DNA of 64,000 nucleotides from Zoogloea sp. LCSB751. Lineage in GTDB: Bacteria > Pseudomonadota > Gammaproteobacteria > Burkholderiales > Rhodocyclaceae. Shown here piece after piece: positions 1 through 8,486 of this stretch. The position numbers were made by a program, and so were the translations under genes. The first letter of the stretch is position 1. Each line of letters opens with the position of its first letter. The stretch spans positions 41,584 through 105,583 of the forward strand of contig NZ_MWUM01000020.1 of the NCBI RefSeq assembly GCF_002028455.1, read 5' to 3'. The notes beneath the pieces were generated by a model. It made no database searches. It had not been told where the DNA came from and saw nothing but the letters and a program-made list of their open reading frames with translations.

Positions 1-709
1 CCTGGCCATCGACAAGATCCTGGCACCCCCGCTCAGCTCGGTGTTCTCGGCGGTCGGCGCCGGCAACATGCACCAGCTGCACATCCACGAGCAGTCGCTG
101 TACATGGTGCTGTACGACTCCAACACCCGGCACATCTTCGACGACTACACCCGCTTCAACCGCATCGTCGCCGAGTTGAAGGAGCAGGGCACCCAGGATC
201 TGCTGCGCCAGGGCATCGCCAAGGAAGACATCTGCCACAACCTTGAGCTGGACATGCGCTACGGCAACCAGTTGGTGCAGACCACCGCGGTGATCCCGAA
301 GCACGAGCTGCATGGCCCCGGCGATGTGCTGGCGATGATCTCCCAGTTCTCCAACGACTACGGCAAGCGCTTCGGCGAAGGCTCCCAGGCGCCGGAGGCG
401 GGCATCCGCATCAACACCATCCGCGTGGCCGCCTACGTGCGCCACGAGACCGTCCAGTTCGAGGACATCAAGCCGGTGCCCGCCGAGCAGCGCCGGAATC
501 CGCCGGCCCCGAGCGGCACGCGCAAGTGCTACTTCGTCGGCCACGAAGGTTCCTTCGAGACCCCGGTGTGGAGCCGTGCCGCCATCGAGCCGGGCGTACA
601 GATCCCCGGCCCCGCGATCATCGCCTCGGAAGTGACCACCTTCCTGGTGAATCCGGGCTGGAACTTCGTCGCCGCAAAGCAGGGCGCCTCCTGGTTCCTG
701 CGTGCCTGA
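1..709 (+). CDS. HyuA-like carboxylase subunit, C-terminal part (acetone/acetophenone carboxylase type)
   Basis: The frame is open from the left edge of the window and ends in TGA at 707-709, so only about 235 C-terminal residues are visible. The sequence has the character of the C-terminal half of HyuA/hydantoinase A family proteins, whose carboxylase members help activate a ketone at ATP expense. The segment LAPPLSSVFSAVGAG and the closing strand-rich region (GPAIIASEVTTFLVNPGW) resemble the end of that fold. It is followed after 46 bases by a HyuB-like gene and then a 31-kDa subunit, the arrangement of the multi-subunit acetophenone carboxylase of denitrifying Rhodocyclales. Acetone carboxylase is the main alternative, but its third subunit is a smaller zinc protein that is not seen here. 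Substrate is inferred, not shown. Confidence 0.7.
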   Translation, partial: LAIDKILAPPLSSVFSAVGAGNMHQLHIHEQSLYMVLYDSNTRHIFDDYTRFNRIVAELKEQGTQDLLRQGIAKEDICHNLELDMRYGNQLVQTTAVIPKHELHGPGDVLAMISQFSNDYGKRFGEGSQAPEAGIRINTIRVAAYVRHETVQFEDIKPVPAEQRRNPPAPSGTRKCYFVGHEGSFETPVWSRAAIEPGVQIPGPAIIASEVTTFLVNPGWNFVAAKQGASWFLRA

Positions 710-755
710 GCGCCGCGCGGATCCGATCCAAGCTAACTAGACGACAGGATTGAAA

Positions 756-3032
756 ATGAGCGAAATGAATACGCCGGTTGCGGCCAAGGTGCCCAGCCCC
801 GAGGAAGTGGCGCTGATCAAGAAGTTCCTCAACGACACCACCCTGTTCCTGGGCCCCGACCCGGAGATCATGCAGAACCACGACCTGATGCCGCGCAGCG
901 AGGTCGAGGACGAATGCATGCGCAAGGTGGGCGACGCCCACACCATCGCCAAGATCCGCGACCGCATCCAGGCTGGTTGCGACGAAGGCTACGAGATGGT
1001 CGAGCAGATGGGCGCCGCCCCCGGCGCCAAGTGGGGCGACGTGATCACCGGGGTGTATTCCGCCTCGGGCGACCTGGCCATCGCCAGTGCCGGCGGGGTG
1101 CTGATCTTCTCGGCGCTGGTGCACCACCCGATCAAGTTCATCATCAAGAACTGGGTGAACGACCCGACGGTGGGCGTGAAGGAAGGCGACGGCTTCATCC
1201 ACAACGACTCCCGCTACGGCAACGTGCACAACACCGACCAGTCGATGATCCTGCCGATCTTCCACGACGGGAAGTTGGTGTGCTGGGTCGCCTCCACTGT
1301 GCATGAGGGCGAGAACGGCGCCATCGAGCCGGGCGGCATGCCGTCGATGGCCGAGAGCCCCTGCGACGAAGGCCTCAAGATGTGTCCGTTCAAGGTGGTC
1401 GAGAACTACCAGATCAAGCGCGACATTCTGACCTTCCTGCAGAACTCGGTGCGCGAGCCCAAGCTGCAGTACGAGGACATGAAGGTCAAGCTGTTCGCCT
1501 GCCTGCGCATCAAGCAGCGCATCGAGGAGACGCTGAACACCGACGGCCCCGAGGCGCTGATCTCGACGCTGCGCACCACCATGGAAAACGTGCGTGCCGA
1601 GGTGAAGCGCCGCGTCAGCGAATGGCCCGACATGACCGTGCGGACCTACATCATCCAGGACTCGACGCTGCGCGAGAACTGCGTGGTGAAGATCAACTGC
1701 CAGCTCACCAAGACCGGCGACCGGCTGATCTTCGACTTCCGCGGCTCCAGCCCGGAATTCACCAACCGCGCCACCAACACCATCGTGGCCGGCCTCAAGG
1801 GCATGCTGGCGCAGGTTTTCCTGTGCTACGTGTGGCCCGATCTGCCGCGCGGCCAGGCGGCCTTCGCGCCGATCGAAGTGATCACCGACCCGCACTCGAT
1901 CGTCAATTGCTCCTACGACGCGCCGAACTCCCAGAGCCTGATGTCGATCTTCACCGGCTTCACCGCCGGCCAGCACGCGGTCGCCAAGTTCCTGTACAGC
2001 TGCCCGGAGAAGTACACCAAGGTCCACGCGCCGACCTTCAACATGATCAACACCTTCATCTGGGGTGGGGTCAGCCAGCACGGCGAGACGCTCGGCAACC
2101 TGTGTGCCGACTTGAACGGCATGGGCGCCGGCGCCACCGTGGATCGGGACGGCGAGCACGCGCTGGCGCCGATCTTCGCGACCATGGCAGACATCGGCGA
2201 GCAGGAGCTCAACGAGGAGGAAGTGCCCTTCCTGCAGCTCGTCTCCAAGAAGATGACCCGCGACGCCATCGCCCCGGGCAAGTACCGCGGCGGCCAGGGC
2301 TACACCATGATGGTGGCCACCAAGGACAGCGAGCAGTGGGGCTTCATGACGGTCTGCCAGGGCGCCAAGTTCCCGCCGCTGCAGGGCCTGTTCGGCGGCT
2401 ACGCCTGCGGCTCCTACCCGCTGTGCAAGGTCAAGGGCGTGGATGTGTACGACGTGCTGATGAACGAGCCGGAGAAGTTCAAGCACTCCATCGAGGAGAT
2501 CATGAACGAGCAGCCCTTCGAGGGCGCCAGCTACACCACCCACCACATGGGCATGGGCTTCGAGATCTCCAAGCGCGGCGAGCTGTTCATGATCTCCCAG
2601 GGCGCGGGCGCCGGTTACGGCGACCTGCTGGAGCGCGACCCGGCCGGCGTGATCCGCGACATCGAGGAAGGCCTGATGTCCCCGGGCGTCGCCGAGCGGC
2701 TCTACAAGGTCAAGTTCGACCCGACGACGCTGGCCATCAACCACGAGGCCACCGCCGCCGCCCGCGACGCCGAGCGCAAGGCGCGGATCGCCCGTGGCGT
2801 GCCGTACGCCGAGTTCATCAAGACCTGGAGCAAGCCGACCCCGCCGTCCCACCTGGCCTACTTCGGCTGCTGGGGTGACGACGTGAGCAAGCTCTACATG
2901 GGCAGCCCCGACAAGTTCCGCGACGCCGACAGCCCGCGTCCCAACTACATGCCCCATCCGAAGGACGTGCGCATCGCCGAACTGGAAAGCCGTCTCGTCG
3001 CCCTGGGCGCCATGGGAGGTGAAAAGCAATGA
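756..3032 (+). CDS. HyuB-like large subunit of an acetone/acetophenone carboxylase-type enzyme
   Basis: A 758-residue protein of the hydantoinase B family. In the carboxylase members this subunit works with a HyuA-like partner to carboxylate a ketone at its alpha carbon at ATP expense. Family-like stretches are GDGFIHNDSRYGNVHNTD (near residue 150), which matches the conserved N-D-x-x-x-G-N-V-H pattern of acetone carboxylase alpha, and GKYRGGQGY (near 510). The ATG at 756 is preferred over a TTG at 750 because an AGG lies 7 bases upstream. The stop overlaps the next ATG (ATGA at 3029-3032), so translation of the two is probably coupled. Length (about 84 kDa) fits the large subunits of these enzymes. 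The acetophenone assignment rests on the third gene and is tentative. Confidence 0.75.
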   Translation: MSEMNTPVAAKVPSPEEVALIKKFLNDTTLFLGPDPEIMQNHDLMPRSEVEDECMRKVGDAHTIAKIRDRIQAGCDEGYEMVEQMGAAPGAKWGDVITGVYSASGDLAIASAGGVLIFSALVHHPIKFIIKNWVNDPTVGVKEGDGFIHNDSRYGNVHNTDQSMILPIFHDGKLVCWVASTVHEGENGAIEPGGMPSMAESPCDEGLKMCPFKVVENYQIKRDILTFLQNSVREPKLQYEDMKVKLFACLRIKQRIEETLNTDGPEALISTLRTTMENVRAEVKRRVSEWPDMTVRTYIIQDSTLRENCVVKINCQLTKTGDRLIFDFRGSSPEFTNRATNTIVAGLKGMLAQVFLCYVWPDLPRGQAAFAPIEVITDPHSIVNCSYDAPNSQSLMSIFTGFTAGQHAVAKFLYSCPEKYTKVHAPTFNMINTFIWGGVSQHGETLGNLCADLNGMGAGATVDRDGEHALAPIFATMADIGEQELNEEEVPFLQLVSKKMTRDAIAPGKYRGGQGYTMMVATKDSEQWGFMTVCQGAKFPPLQGLFGGYACGSYPLCKVKGVDVYDVLMNEPEKFKHSIEEIMNEQPFEGASYTTHHMGMGFEISKRGELFMISQGAGAGYGDLLERDPAGVIRDIEEGLMSPGVAERLYKVKFDPTTLAINHEATAAARDAERKARIARGVPYAEFIKTWSKPTPPSHLAYFGCWGDDVSKLYMGSPDKFRDADSPRPNYMPHPKDVRIAELESRLVALGAMGGEKQ

Positions 3033-3892
3033 GCCAGAGCCTCGCCGACAGCCTGCCCGGCAAGGGTGGCAGTGGCCTCAAGGTGTGGTTGAAGGCTTCG
3101 GCCTATACCCGCCGGCTGCTGCTGGGGGAAGGGGGCGACCCGTGGCAGGGTGCCGCCCAGTTCCTGGCCTATTTTTCCCAGGCCCAGGGCCTGTTGCGTC
3201 CCGACGTGGCCGTGGTGGAAGTCGGCGAGCTCTTCGATGCCTGGCTGGCGCACCACCCCGAGGTGCGCGCCGAGCTGGGGTCGAAGCGGCGCCTGTCCTA
3301 TCCGCTGCGCAAGCTGCTGGAACAGGACGCGCCGCGTCAGCTCCTGGCCGAAGTGGTGGAGGCGGTGATCGCCAATCTGCGCGGCCAGACCCCGCTGGTG
3401 CTGGCCATGCCGTCGCCCAAGCACTGGCTGCTGCATGCCAACCAGCTGGCTGGGCGCAGCGACGTGGAGCTGGACCCGGACGGCATCGAGGACGCCGCGA
3501 TGTACATGGCGGACCTGTTGCGCGCCGTGTCGGCCAGCCCGGTGGGCGGGGTGCTGCTGGAAGAGCACCCGGATGACGCGACGCTGGGCGAGACGGACCT
3601 GGAGCGCTACCGTCCGCTGATCAACGTGGCCCACCACTACCGCTGGTCGCTGGCTTTGCGTCCGCATGGGACGGCGGTGGCCGAATCGCCGGTGCTGGCG
3701 GAGTTCGACGCGGTGCTGTCGTCGGCCTTCCAGGCCGCCGTGCCGGTGTCCACCGGCGTGGATGTCAGCAAGCCCCTGTGGGAGGGGGCTGCGCTGCCGG
3801 CCCTGGCGGCGGGGCAGTTCTACTTCGTCGAGATCCCTGAGACCCAGCGACCCGAGTTTGTCCTGGAAAGCTTGGCCCGCCTCCGGGCCTAG
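3029..3892 (+). CDS. Small accessory subunit, acetophenone carboxylase epsilon-like
   Basis: A 287-residue soluble protein with no signal peptide, membrane segment or cysteine cluster. It overlaps the HyuB-like gene by four bases and is the last gene of the operon. Acetophenone carboxylase has a loosely bound 34-kDa epsilon subunit that is required for activity, and this product (about 31 kDa) has matching size and position. The weak internal pattern (PLVLAMPSPKHWL; HHYRWSLALRP) did not let me assign a fold. Acetone carboxylases end instead with a gamma subunit of about 20 kDa, which argues for the acetophenone-type enzyme. The function is inferred from context. Confidence 0.55.
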   Translation: MSQSLADSLPGKGGSGLKVWLKASAYTRRLLLGEGGDPWQGAAQFLAYFSQAQGLLRPDVAVVEVGELFDAWLAHHPEVRAELGSKRRLSYPLRKLLEQDAPRQLLAEVVEAVIANLRGQTPLVLAMPSPKHWLLHANQLAGRSDVELDPDGIEDAAMYMADLLRAVSASPVGGVLLEEHPDDATLGETDLERYRPLINVAHHYRWSLALRPHGTAVAESPVLAEFDAVLSSAFQAAVPVSTGVDVSKPLWEGAALPALAAGQFYFVEIPETQRPEFVLESLARLRA

Positions 3893-3964
3893 CCTTGACG
3901 GGGGATGGACCGTCCGGCGGCCCATCCCCCGCTTTTTGTTTCTCGCGGATTTTCCTGATCCTCC

Positions 3965-4037
3965 CCCTTGTAGGGGCGAATTCATTCGCCCTCCATACGG
4001 TGATCGATCTCCGCGGGCGAATGAATTCGCCCCCACG
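3965..4037. repeat. REP-like palindromic element, copy 1
   Basis: Two long arms, GGGGCGAATTCATTCGCCC (3973-3991) and its reverse complement (4015-4033), flank a loop of about 23 bases. The arms themselves are internally palindromic around GAATTC. A second copy with the same arms and a similar loop lies at 48003-48069. Both copies are intergenic and downstream of genes, as expected for REP-type elements spread by RAYT transposases. It could also act as an mRNA-stabilising hairpin for the carboxylase operon. Confidence 0.75.
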
Positions 4038-4083
4038 GGCCCTCTCCCGCTGTTCCCCATTTAGAAACCCGAAAGCTGCCTGC

Positions 4084-4866
4084 ATGACGCCCTTCACCCT
4101 GTGCATGCTGACCTGCCTGGCCGGTGGCCTGTTGTCCGTGGGGGCGGCGGCGATCGTCGCGGTGCACTTCGGCCCGCTGCTGCTGTCCCGCCTGATCAGC
4201 TATGCGGTCGGTGCCCTGTTGGGGGCGGCCTTCCTGGAAATCCTGCCCCACGCGCTGGAGGCTTCCGGCGATGCCGGGCAGACCAGCGCGCTGGTGCTGG
4301 GGGGCGTGCTGCTGTTCTTCCTGCTTGAAAAACTGGTGTTGTGGCATCACGGGCCCCACGCCATCCATGGGCATGCGGAGGACGGGCATTCCGACGACGG
4401 GCATCGGCGCAGCGGCATGCTGGTGATGCTCGGTGACAGTTTCCACAATTTCGTCGATGGCCTGGTGATCGCCGCGGCTTTCGCCGAGAGCGTGCCGCTC
4501 GGCCTGATCACTGCGGCGGCCATCATCGCCCACGAGATTCCCCAGGAACTGGGCGATTTCGTCGTGCTGCTGAACGCCGGCTACAGCCGACGCCGGGCGC
4601 TGGCCTTCAACCTGTTGTCCAGCCTGGCCATGGCGGCCGGCGCGCTGCTGGCCCATCTGGCCCTGCCGTCCCTGCGCGCTGCGGTGCCGGTGCTCCTCGC
4701 GCTGGCCTGCGCCAGCATGCTCTACGTGGCCGCAGCGGGCCTGATGCCCGGACTGCACCGGCGCACCCGCCTCGGTGCCACCGTCGAGCAGAGCGTGCTG
4801 ATCGCCGCCGGCGTTCTGTCGATTGGCGGCGCCCATTATCTGGTCGAGCAGGCCGGTTTCCTGTGA
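4084..4866 (+). CDS. ZIP family divalent metal transporter
   Basis: A 260-residue inner-membrane protein with about eight hydrophobic segments. It carries the two ZIP metal-site signatures HNFVDG in TM4 and HEIPQELGD in TM5, which bind the transported ion (usually zinc, sometimes iron or manganese). A histidine/aspartate-rich loop between TM3 and TM4 (HHGPHAIHGHAEDGHSDDGH) is typical of the family and may sense metal. The start at 4084 gives an N-terminus that enters TM1 directly; the longer open frame upstream runs through the palindromic repeat and is unlikely to be coding. It stands alone and ends at a strong bidirectional hairpin shared with the convergent TonB receptor. Metal specificity cannot be read from the sequence. 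Confidence 0.88.
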   Translation: MTPFTLCMLTCLAGGLLSVGAAAIVAVHFGPLLLSRLISYAVGALLGAAFLEILPHALEASGDAGQTSALVLGGVLLFFLLEKLVLWHHGPHAIHGHAEDGHSDDGHRRSGMLVMLGDSFHNFVDGLVIAAAFAESVPLGLITAAAIIAHEIPQELGDFVVLLNAGYSRRRALAFNLLSSLAMAAGALLAHLALPSLRAAVPVLLALACASMLYVAAAGLMPGLHRRTRLGATVEQSVLIAAGVLSIGGAHYLVEQAGFL

Positions 4867-4867
4867 G

Positions 4868-4910
4868 CAGGGCGTGGTCGTGGGGGGGCAAACCCCGCGA
4901 CCACGCCCTG
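4868..4910. terminator. Bidirectional hairpin terminator
   Basis: An 18-bp stem (4868-4885 with 4893-4910, one G-T position) and a seven-base loop sits between the convergent ZIP gene and TonB receptor gene. There is no long T-tract, so it may act by stalling or as an RNA end-protection hairpin. Confidence 0.7.
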
Positions 4911-4917
4911 GCTCAGT

Positions 4918-7719
4918 TCACTGCAGGCGGGTGCTGACGGTGACCCCTATCCAGCGGGGCTGGCTGGGAAAGTAGTTGTTCCAGGTGCCGAGAAAGCCGG
5001 AGTTCGTGTTGAACATGTTCTTCACGATGAGGTTCACGTCCACCAGGCGATCCCGACGGCCCAGGCCAACGGCCAGATCGGTCACTCCGAAGGCGTCGAC
5101 CTCGGAGTAGCGCGACAGGGAAGGATCGTTGTTGAAACTGCTCGTATAGCGATAGTTCACCGTCGAGTGGAATATCTTGTCATCCAGCACGGGACGAACG
5201 TAATCGGCGGACAGGTTGAAGGTGTATTTGGCCGAGCCCGGCAGCGTCATGCCGGAGGCGTCGTAATAGGGCGTCGTTGTGCCACCGAGCTCCGCGGGTT
5301 TGGCCAGGGTCGGAAACTTCTTGTAGCGCGCGTCGGTGTAGGCACCGGCAAAGCGGATCGTCGTATAGCGCAGTCCCGAATAGCTGACGTCGAGTTCCAG
5401 GCCCTTGGTCTGAACCTTGGGTACATTCCCCAGGCCTGCCGTGTAAGCCAGATTGCCGTCATTGTTGAGGACGGTCTGGACCTCGTCATAGAAGTACATG
5501 GGTTGAATGTAGTTCTTGATGTCCTGCAGAAATAGCGCAGCACCAACGACCAGATCCTGTTGCGGCAGGCTGGATTTCAATCCCAGCTCGTAGGCATTGC
5601 TCTTTTCTGCCTTCACCGGCGCAGACCGTCCCCCGGTAGCGGAGGCCCCCACAATCTGCGAAATGCCGGCTTTTTCCCCGTGTTGCCACGATAGGTAGCC
5701 GGTGTGCCGATCGCTGAATTTGTAGCTGGGGCTGATGGTGAATGTGGGCAGCAACTCTTCGAAGGTTTCGGCTTCCGTCTCCCCATAAAGGCTGCCCAGA
5801 CGGGCGCGACGGATCGCGCGGGCATCTGTGATCTGTTGCTTTTGAGCTGCATTCAGCGCGCTGTAGGAGGCCGCGCCGAAGTACTTGCGGGCCAGCGTGT
5901 CGTCCAGCTGCGTCTGAGTGACGCCAGCCGCCGCCAGGCGCACATTGTTGATGCTCAGCGGATTCAGATCCGATCCGTAGCCCTGGTCTTCCACCAGGCG
6001 GGTGGAGGTGGTGCGGCGATCCTCCTGCGTCAGGCGCAGGCCGGCGTTGAGCTTGAGCGCTTCGCTGAGGTGCCAGTCGGCGTTTCCGTAGAGGGCGAAG
6101 CTGGTGTTGTCGATCTGATCGCGGGTCTTGGTGAACAGGCGGTTGATCGAATCCTGCATCAATACCCGGCCCGTGTTGTCCGCATCCAGACGTGCATATT
6201 GCGGAGCGCTGGCGTAGTAGGCCCCGGCATCCGAACCGTGGCGCGCGGTGGTCCAGCGCTCCGGCATCTTGCTGTTGAAGAAGTACAGGCCGGTCTGGTA
6301 ATCCACCGCGCCGCCCTTGGGAGAGCTCAGGCGCAATTCCTGGCTGATCTGCTGGTATTCGACATGGCCGGTGGACGGTGAGCGGTCGATGTCGAAGACC
6401 GAGATCGGGCCGCCGCCCGAGTCGAAATAGAAATCACGATAAGCGCTGATCGAGCTCAGATTGAAGCCGCCGAGGTTCCAGTTCAAGGTGGTCGAGACCC
6501 CCTTGGAGCCATAGTTGTTCGGGTTCTGGCTGAGGCGGTTGATCTGATTGGATGTGTAATCGGCGGTCGTGTAGCGTGCTTCGCGGGCGAACCACGGGCG
6601 TGACAGCCTGCCGATTGGCTCATTGCGCTGGTCTACGGCGATGAGCTCGCCGCTTGCATTGCGGGAATCGTAATAGGCCGGCGTGGCACGGGGGAAATTG
6701 ACGTAGTTGTCCGAGAACTCCTTGCTCACGGGCGAAAAGTCGAGGTTCAGCAGGGCCGAGAAATCCGTGGAGGGCGTCAGCAGAAACTGCGCGCGGGCGT
6801 AGGTGCGGTCCGTATTCTTGTAGCTGTAGTTGGGGTCGTTGAGGTTCTTGTACAGGCCGTCGGCCTGCTCGCGGGAGAAACTCCCGCGCCAGGCCAGCAG
6901 TCCGTCGATGAGGGGGCCGCCGACCGTGGCCTTGGTGCTTAGCGTATTGAGCTGGCCATAGGTGATCGAGGCGCTGGCTTCAGGCGTAAAGCTCGGCACA
7001 TTGTTCCTGATGACGATCTCGCCCATGCTCGCATTCTTGCCCCCCAGGGTGCCTTGAGGGCCGCGGGCCACGCTGACCGTATCCACGTCGATATGGTTGA
7101 ACGCGGAGCCCAGGCCGCTGATGCCGTAACTTACCCCATCGACGGTCACGCCCACGCTGGGGTCCAGAGGCCCTGCGCCACTGGCCCAGCCGACGCCGCG
7201 AATCATCAGGCTGCCGGCCTGAGGGTTGGTGTAAGTGGCGCCGACATTGCCGATCCGCGTGAGGATGTTGCGGAAGCTGTTGGTCTCGAGTCTGCTGAGT
7301 TCCTCTCCCGAGACGACGGAGATGGACTTCGGTGTTTCCTTGAGCGTGGCCAGTGGTGTCTTGCGGCGCGAGGAAACGACGACGTTCTCCAGCGGCTGGC
7401 CGGAGGTTTCGGCTGCTTCCGGGCTGTTCCGGCCACCTGGCGGGGGGACTGTCACGCTCTGCGCTGTCGGTGGCGGATTGGCCGGCTGTTGCTCCTTCTC
7501 GTTGAGCCGTTTCTTCAGGGCTTCGATCTCCGCGCGCAATTGAGCGTTTTCGGCCTGCAGGGCGGTCGGCGACGCCTGGGAGTCTGCGGCGAGGGCCAGC
7601 GGGGCGTTCAGTGCGGACAGGCTGGTCAGAATCCCGAGTGTCAGCGGGGAGAGTGCCCGATAGCTCGCTGGTGTCCGGTTCCTGGCCTGGTGTGGCGAGT
7701 TTGAAACGTGTGCTGCCAT
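4918..7719 (-). CDS. TonB-dependent outer-membrane receptor with N-terminal coiled coil
   Basis: A 933-residue TonB-dependent receptor. The ATG at 7719 is chosen because AAGGGG lies just upstream and the protein then starts with a signal peptide (LTLGILTSLSALNAPLALA). After cleavage there is an unusual heptad segment (ALQAENAQLRAEIEALKKRL, roughly residues 50-70) and a proline-rich linker. The plug follows (LENVVVSSRRK as TonB box region, then RNILTRIGNVGATYTNPQAGSL and DGVSYG), then a long beta-barrel ending in an aromatic/glutamine C-terminus (WIGVTVSTRLQ). The ligand is unknown; plug style resembles the siderophore/sterol-type receptors of proteobacteria. No regulator or uptake permease is adjacent. 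The long upstream region suggests its own promoter. Confidence 0.88.
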   Translation of the reverse strand: MAAHVSNSPHQARNRTPASYRALSPLTLGILTSLSALNAPLALAADSQASPTALQAENAQLRAEIEALKKRLNEKEQQPANPPPTAQSVTVPPPGGRNSPEAAETSGQPLENVVVSSRRKTPLATLKETPKSISVVSGEELSRLETNSFRNILTRIGNVGATYTNPQAGSLMIRGVGWASGAGPLDPSVGVTVDGVSYGISGLGSAFNHIDVDTVSVARGPQGTLGGKNASMGEIVIRNNVPSFTPEASASITYGQLNTLSTKATVGGPLIDGLLAWRGSFSREQADGLYKNLNDPNYSYKNTDRTYARAQFLLTPSTDFSALLNLDFSPVSKEFSDNYVNFPRATPAYYDSRNASGELIAVDQRNEPIGRLSRPWFAREARYTTADYTSNQINRLSQNPNNYGSKGVSTTLNWNLGGFNLSSISAYRDFYFDSGGGPISVFDIDRSPSTGHVEYQQISQELRLSSPKGGAVDYQTGLYFFNSKMPERWTTARHGSDAGAYYASAPQYARLDADNTGRVLMQDSINRLFTKTRDQIDNTSFALYGNADWHLSEALKLNAGLRLTQEDRRTTSTRLVEDQGYGSDLNPLSINNVRLAAAGVTQTQLDDTLARKYFGAASYSALNAAQKQQITDARAIRRARLGSLYGETEAETFEELLPTFTISPSYKFSDRHTGYLSWQHGEKAGISQIVGASATGGRSAPVKAEKSNAYELGLKSSLPQQDLVVGAALFLQDIKNYIQPMYFYDEVQTVLNNDGNLAYTAGLGNVPKVQTKGLELDVSYSGLRYTTIRFAGAYTDARYKKFPTLAKPAELGGTTTPYYDASGMTLPGSAKYTFNLSADYVRPVLDDKIFHSTVNYRYTSSFNNDPSLSRYSEVDAFGVTDLAVGLGRRDRLVDVNLIVKNMFNTNSGFLGTWNNYFPSQPRWIGVTVSTRLQ

Positions 7720-8486
7720 GAAGTCCCCTTCGTCTTTGGATACATGAGAAATGGGAGGGGGCTTTGCACGGGGCATGCCAAAGAGGGGTTCATTCATGAT
7801 TTTGGCTTGATCTTGTTGAGGGGAAAGATAAGTCGGGTTCCGTACTGCAATCGGGGGTTTGTTTATTGTTTTTGGTGTTTTTGTGGCACCTCGTTTGTCC
7901 GTTCTTAAGAACTGAAATGGATAAGTGGTGCGTGCCTGCCGGATTGTGGCGATAAAGAAGCAGTGTCTGGTCACTGTGCATTGTTCTCAACAGCGTTATG
8001 GCAATTGATTCGCTCGGCTCGACTGGCTTGAATTCCGGGGGGCGGTGTGAATCGGCCAGCGTCGTCTGGAAATAAAACCCGTCGTCGCCGATTCGTCCGA
8101 CAGTCGTTCGATTGGCCGAAGCATTCTCGGACGCTGTCAATCGCTTTGCTGCTACGCCGCAAGTCCGATGGCGGGGTGTCGTATTTCTTAAGATTTTGAT
8201 TTTTATGGATTGTTTGTTGTTGGCTCGATTGGCACTCAAGTTGCTATTTCTCCGTCAAGGAGGCGTTCGAGCGTTTGGCGCATATCGGCCGGCGGGCGGA
8301 CGGATATAAGACGGTGCTTGCATTGAGCAGCAAGAGTCTATTGAGACAAATATAAGCGCGCCCCTGGCAGGAAGCGGGCGTCCTCCGAATCGAAATCCAC
8401 AAATCCAATAAATGGGAATGGAGAAGCCATGGAGACACATCTTTCCTGTCGTCCGGCCTGCGGGCAATCAGCATTGGGGGGCGGAC
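7720..8486. other. Divergent intergenic region, AT-richer
   Basis: About 770 bases between the divergent TonB receptor and the YCF48-like gene. It is noticeably AT-richer than the flanks, with T-runs near 7855-7885 and 8195-8225. Open frames here look like chance and have no ribosome binding site. It must carry the promoters of both flanking genes; I could not identify a Fur-type or other operator with confidence. Confidence 0.5.

Noticed and set aside
618..3029. An 803-codon minus-strand open frame opposite the HyuB-like gene
   Set aside because: It is a mirror frame of a GC-rich gene, with histidine/valine/leucine-rich composition and no family features.
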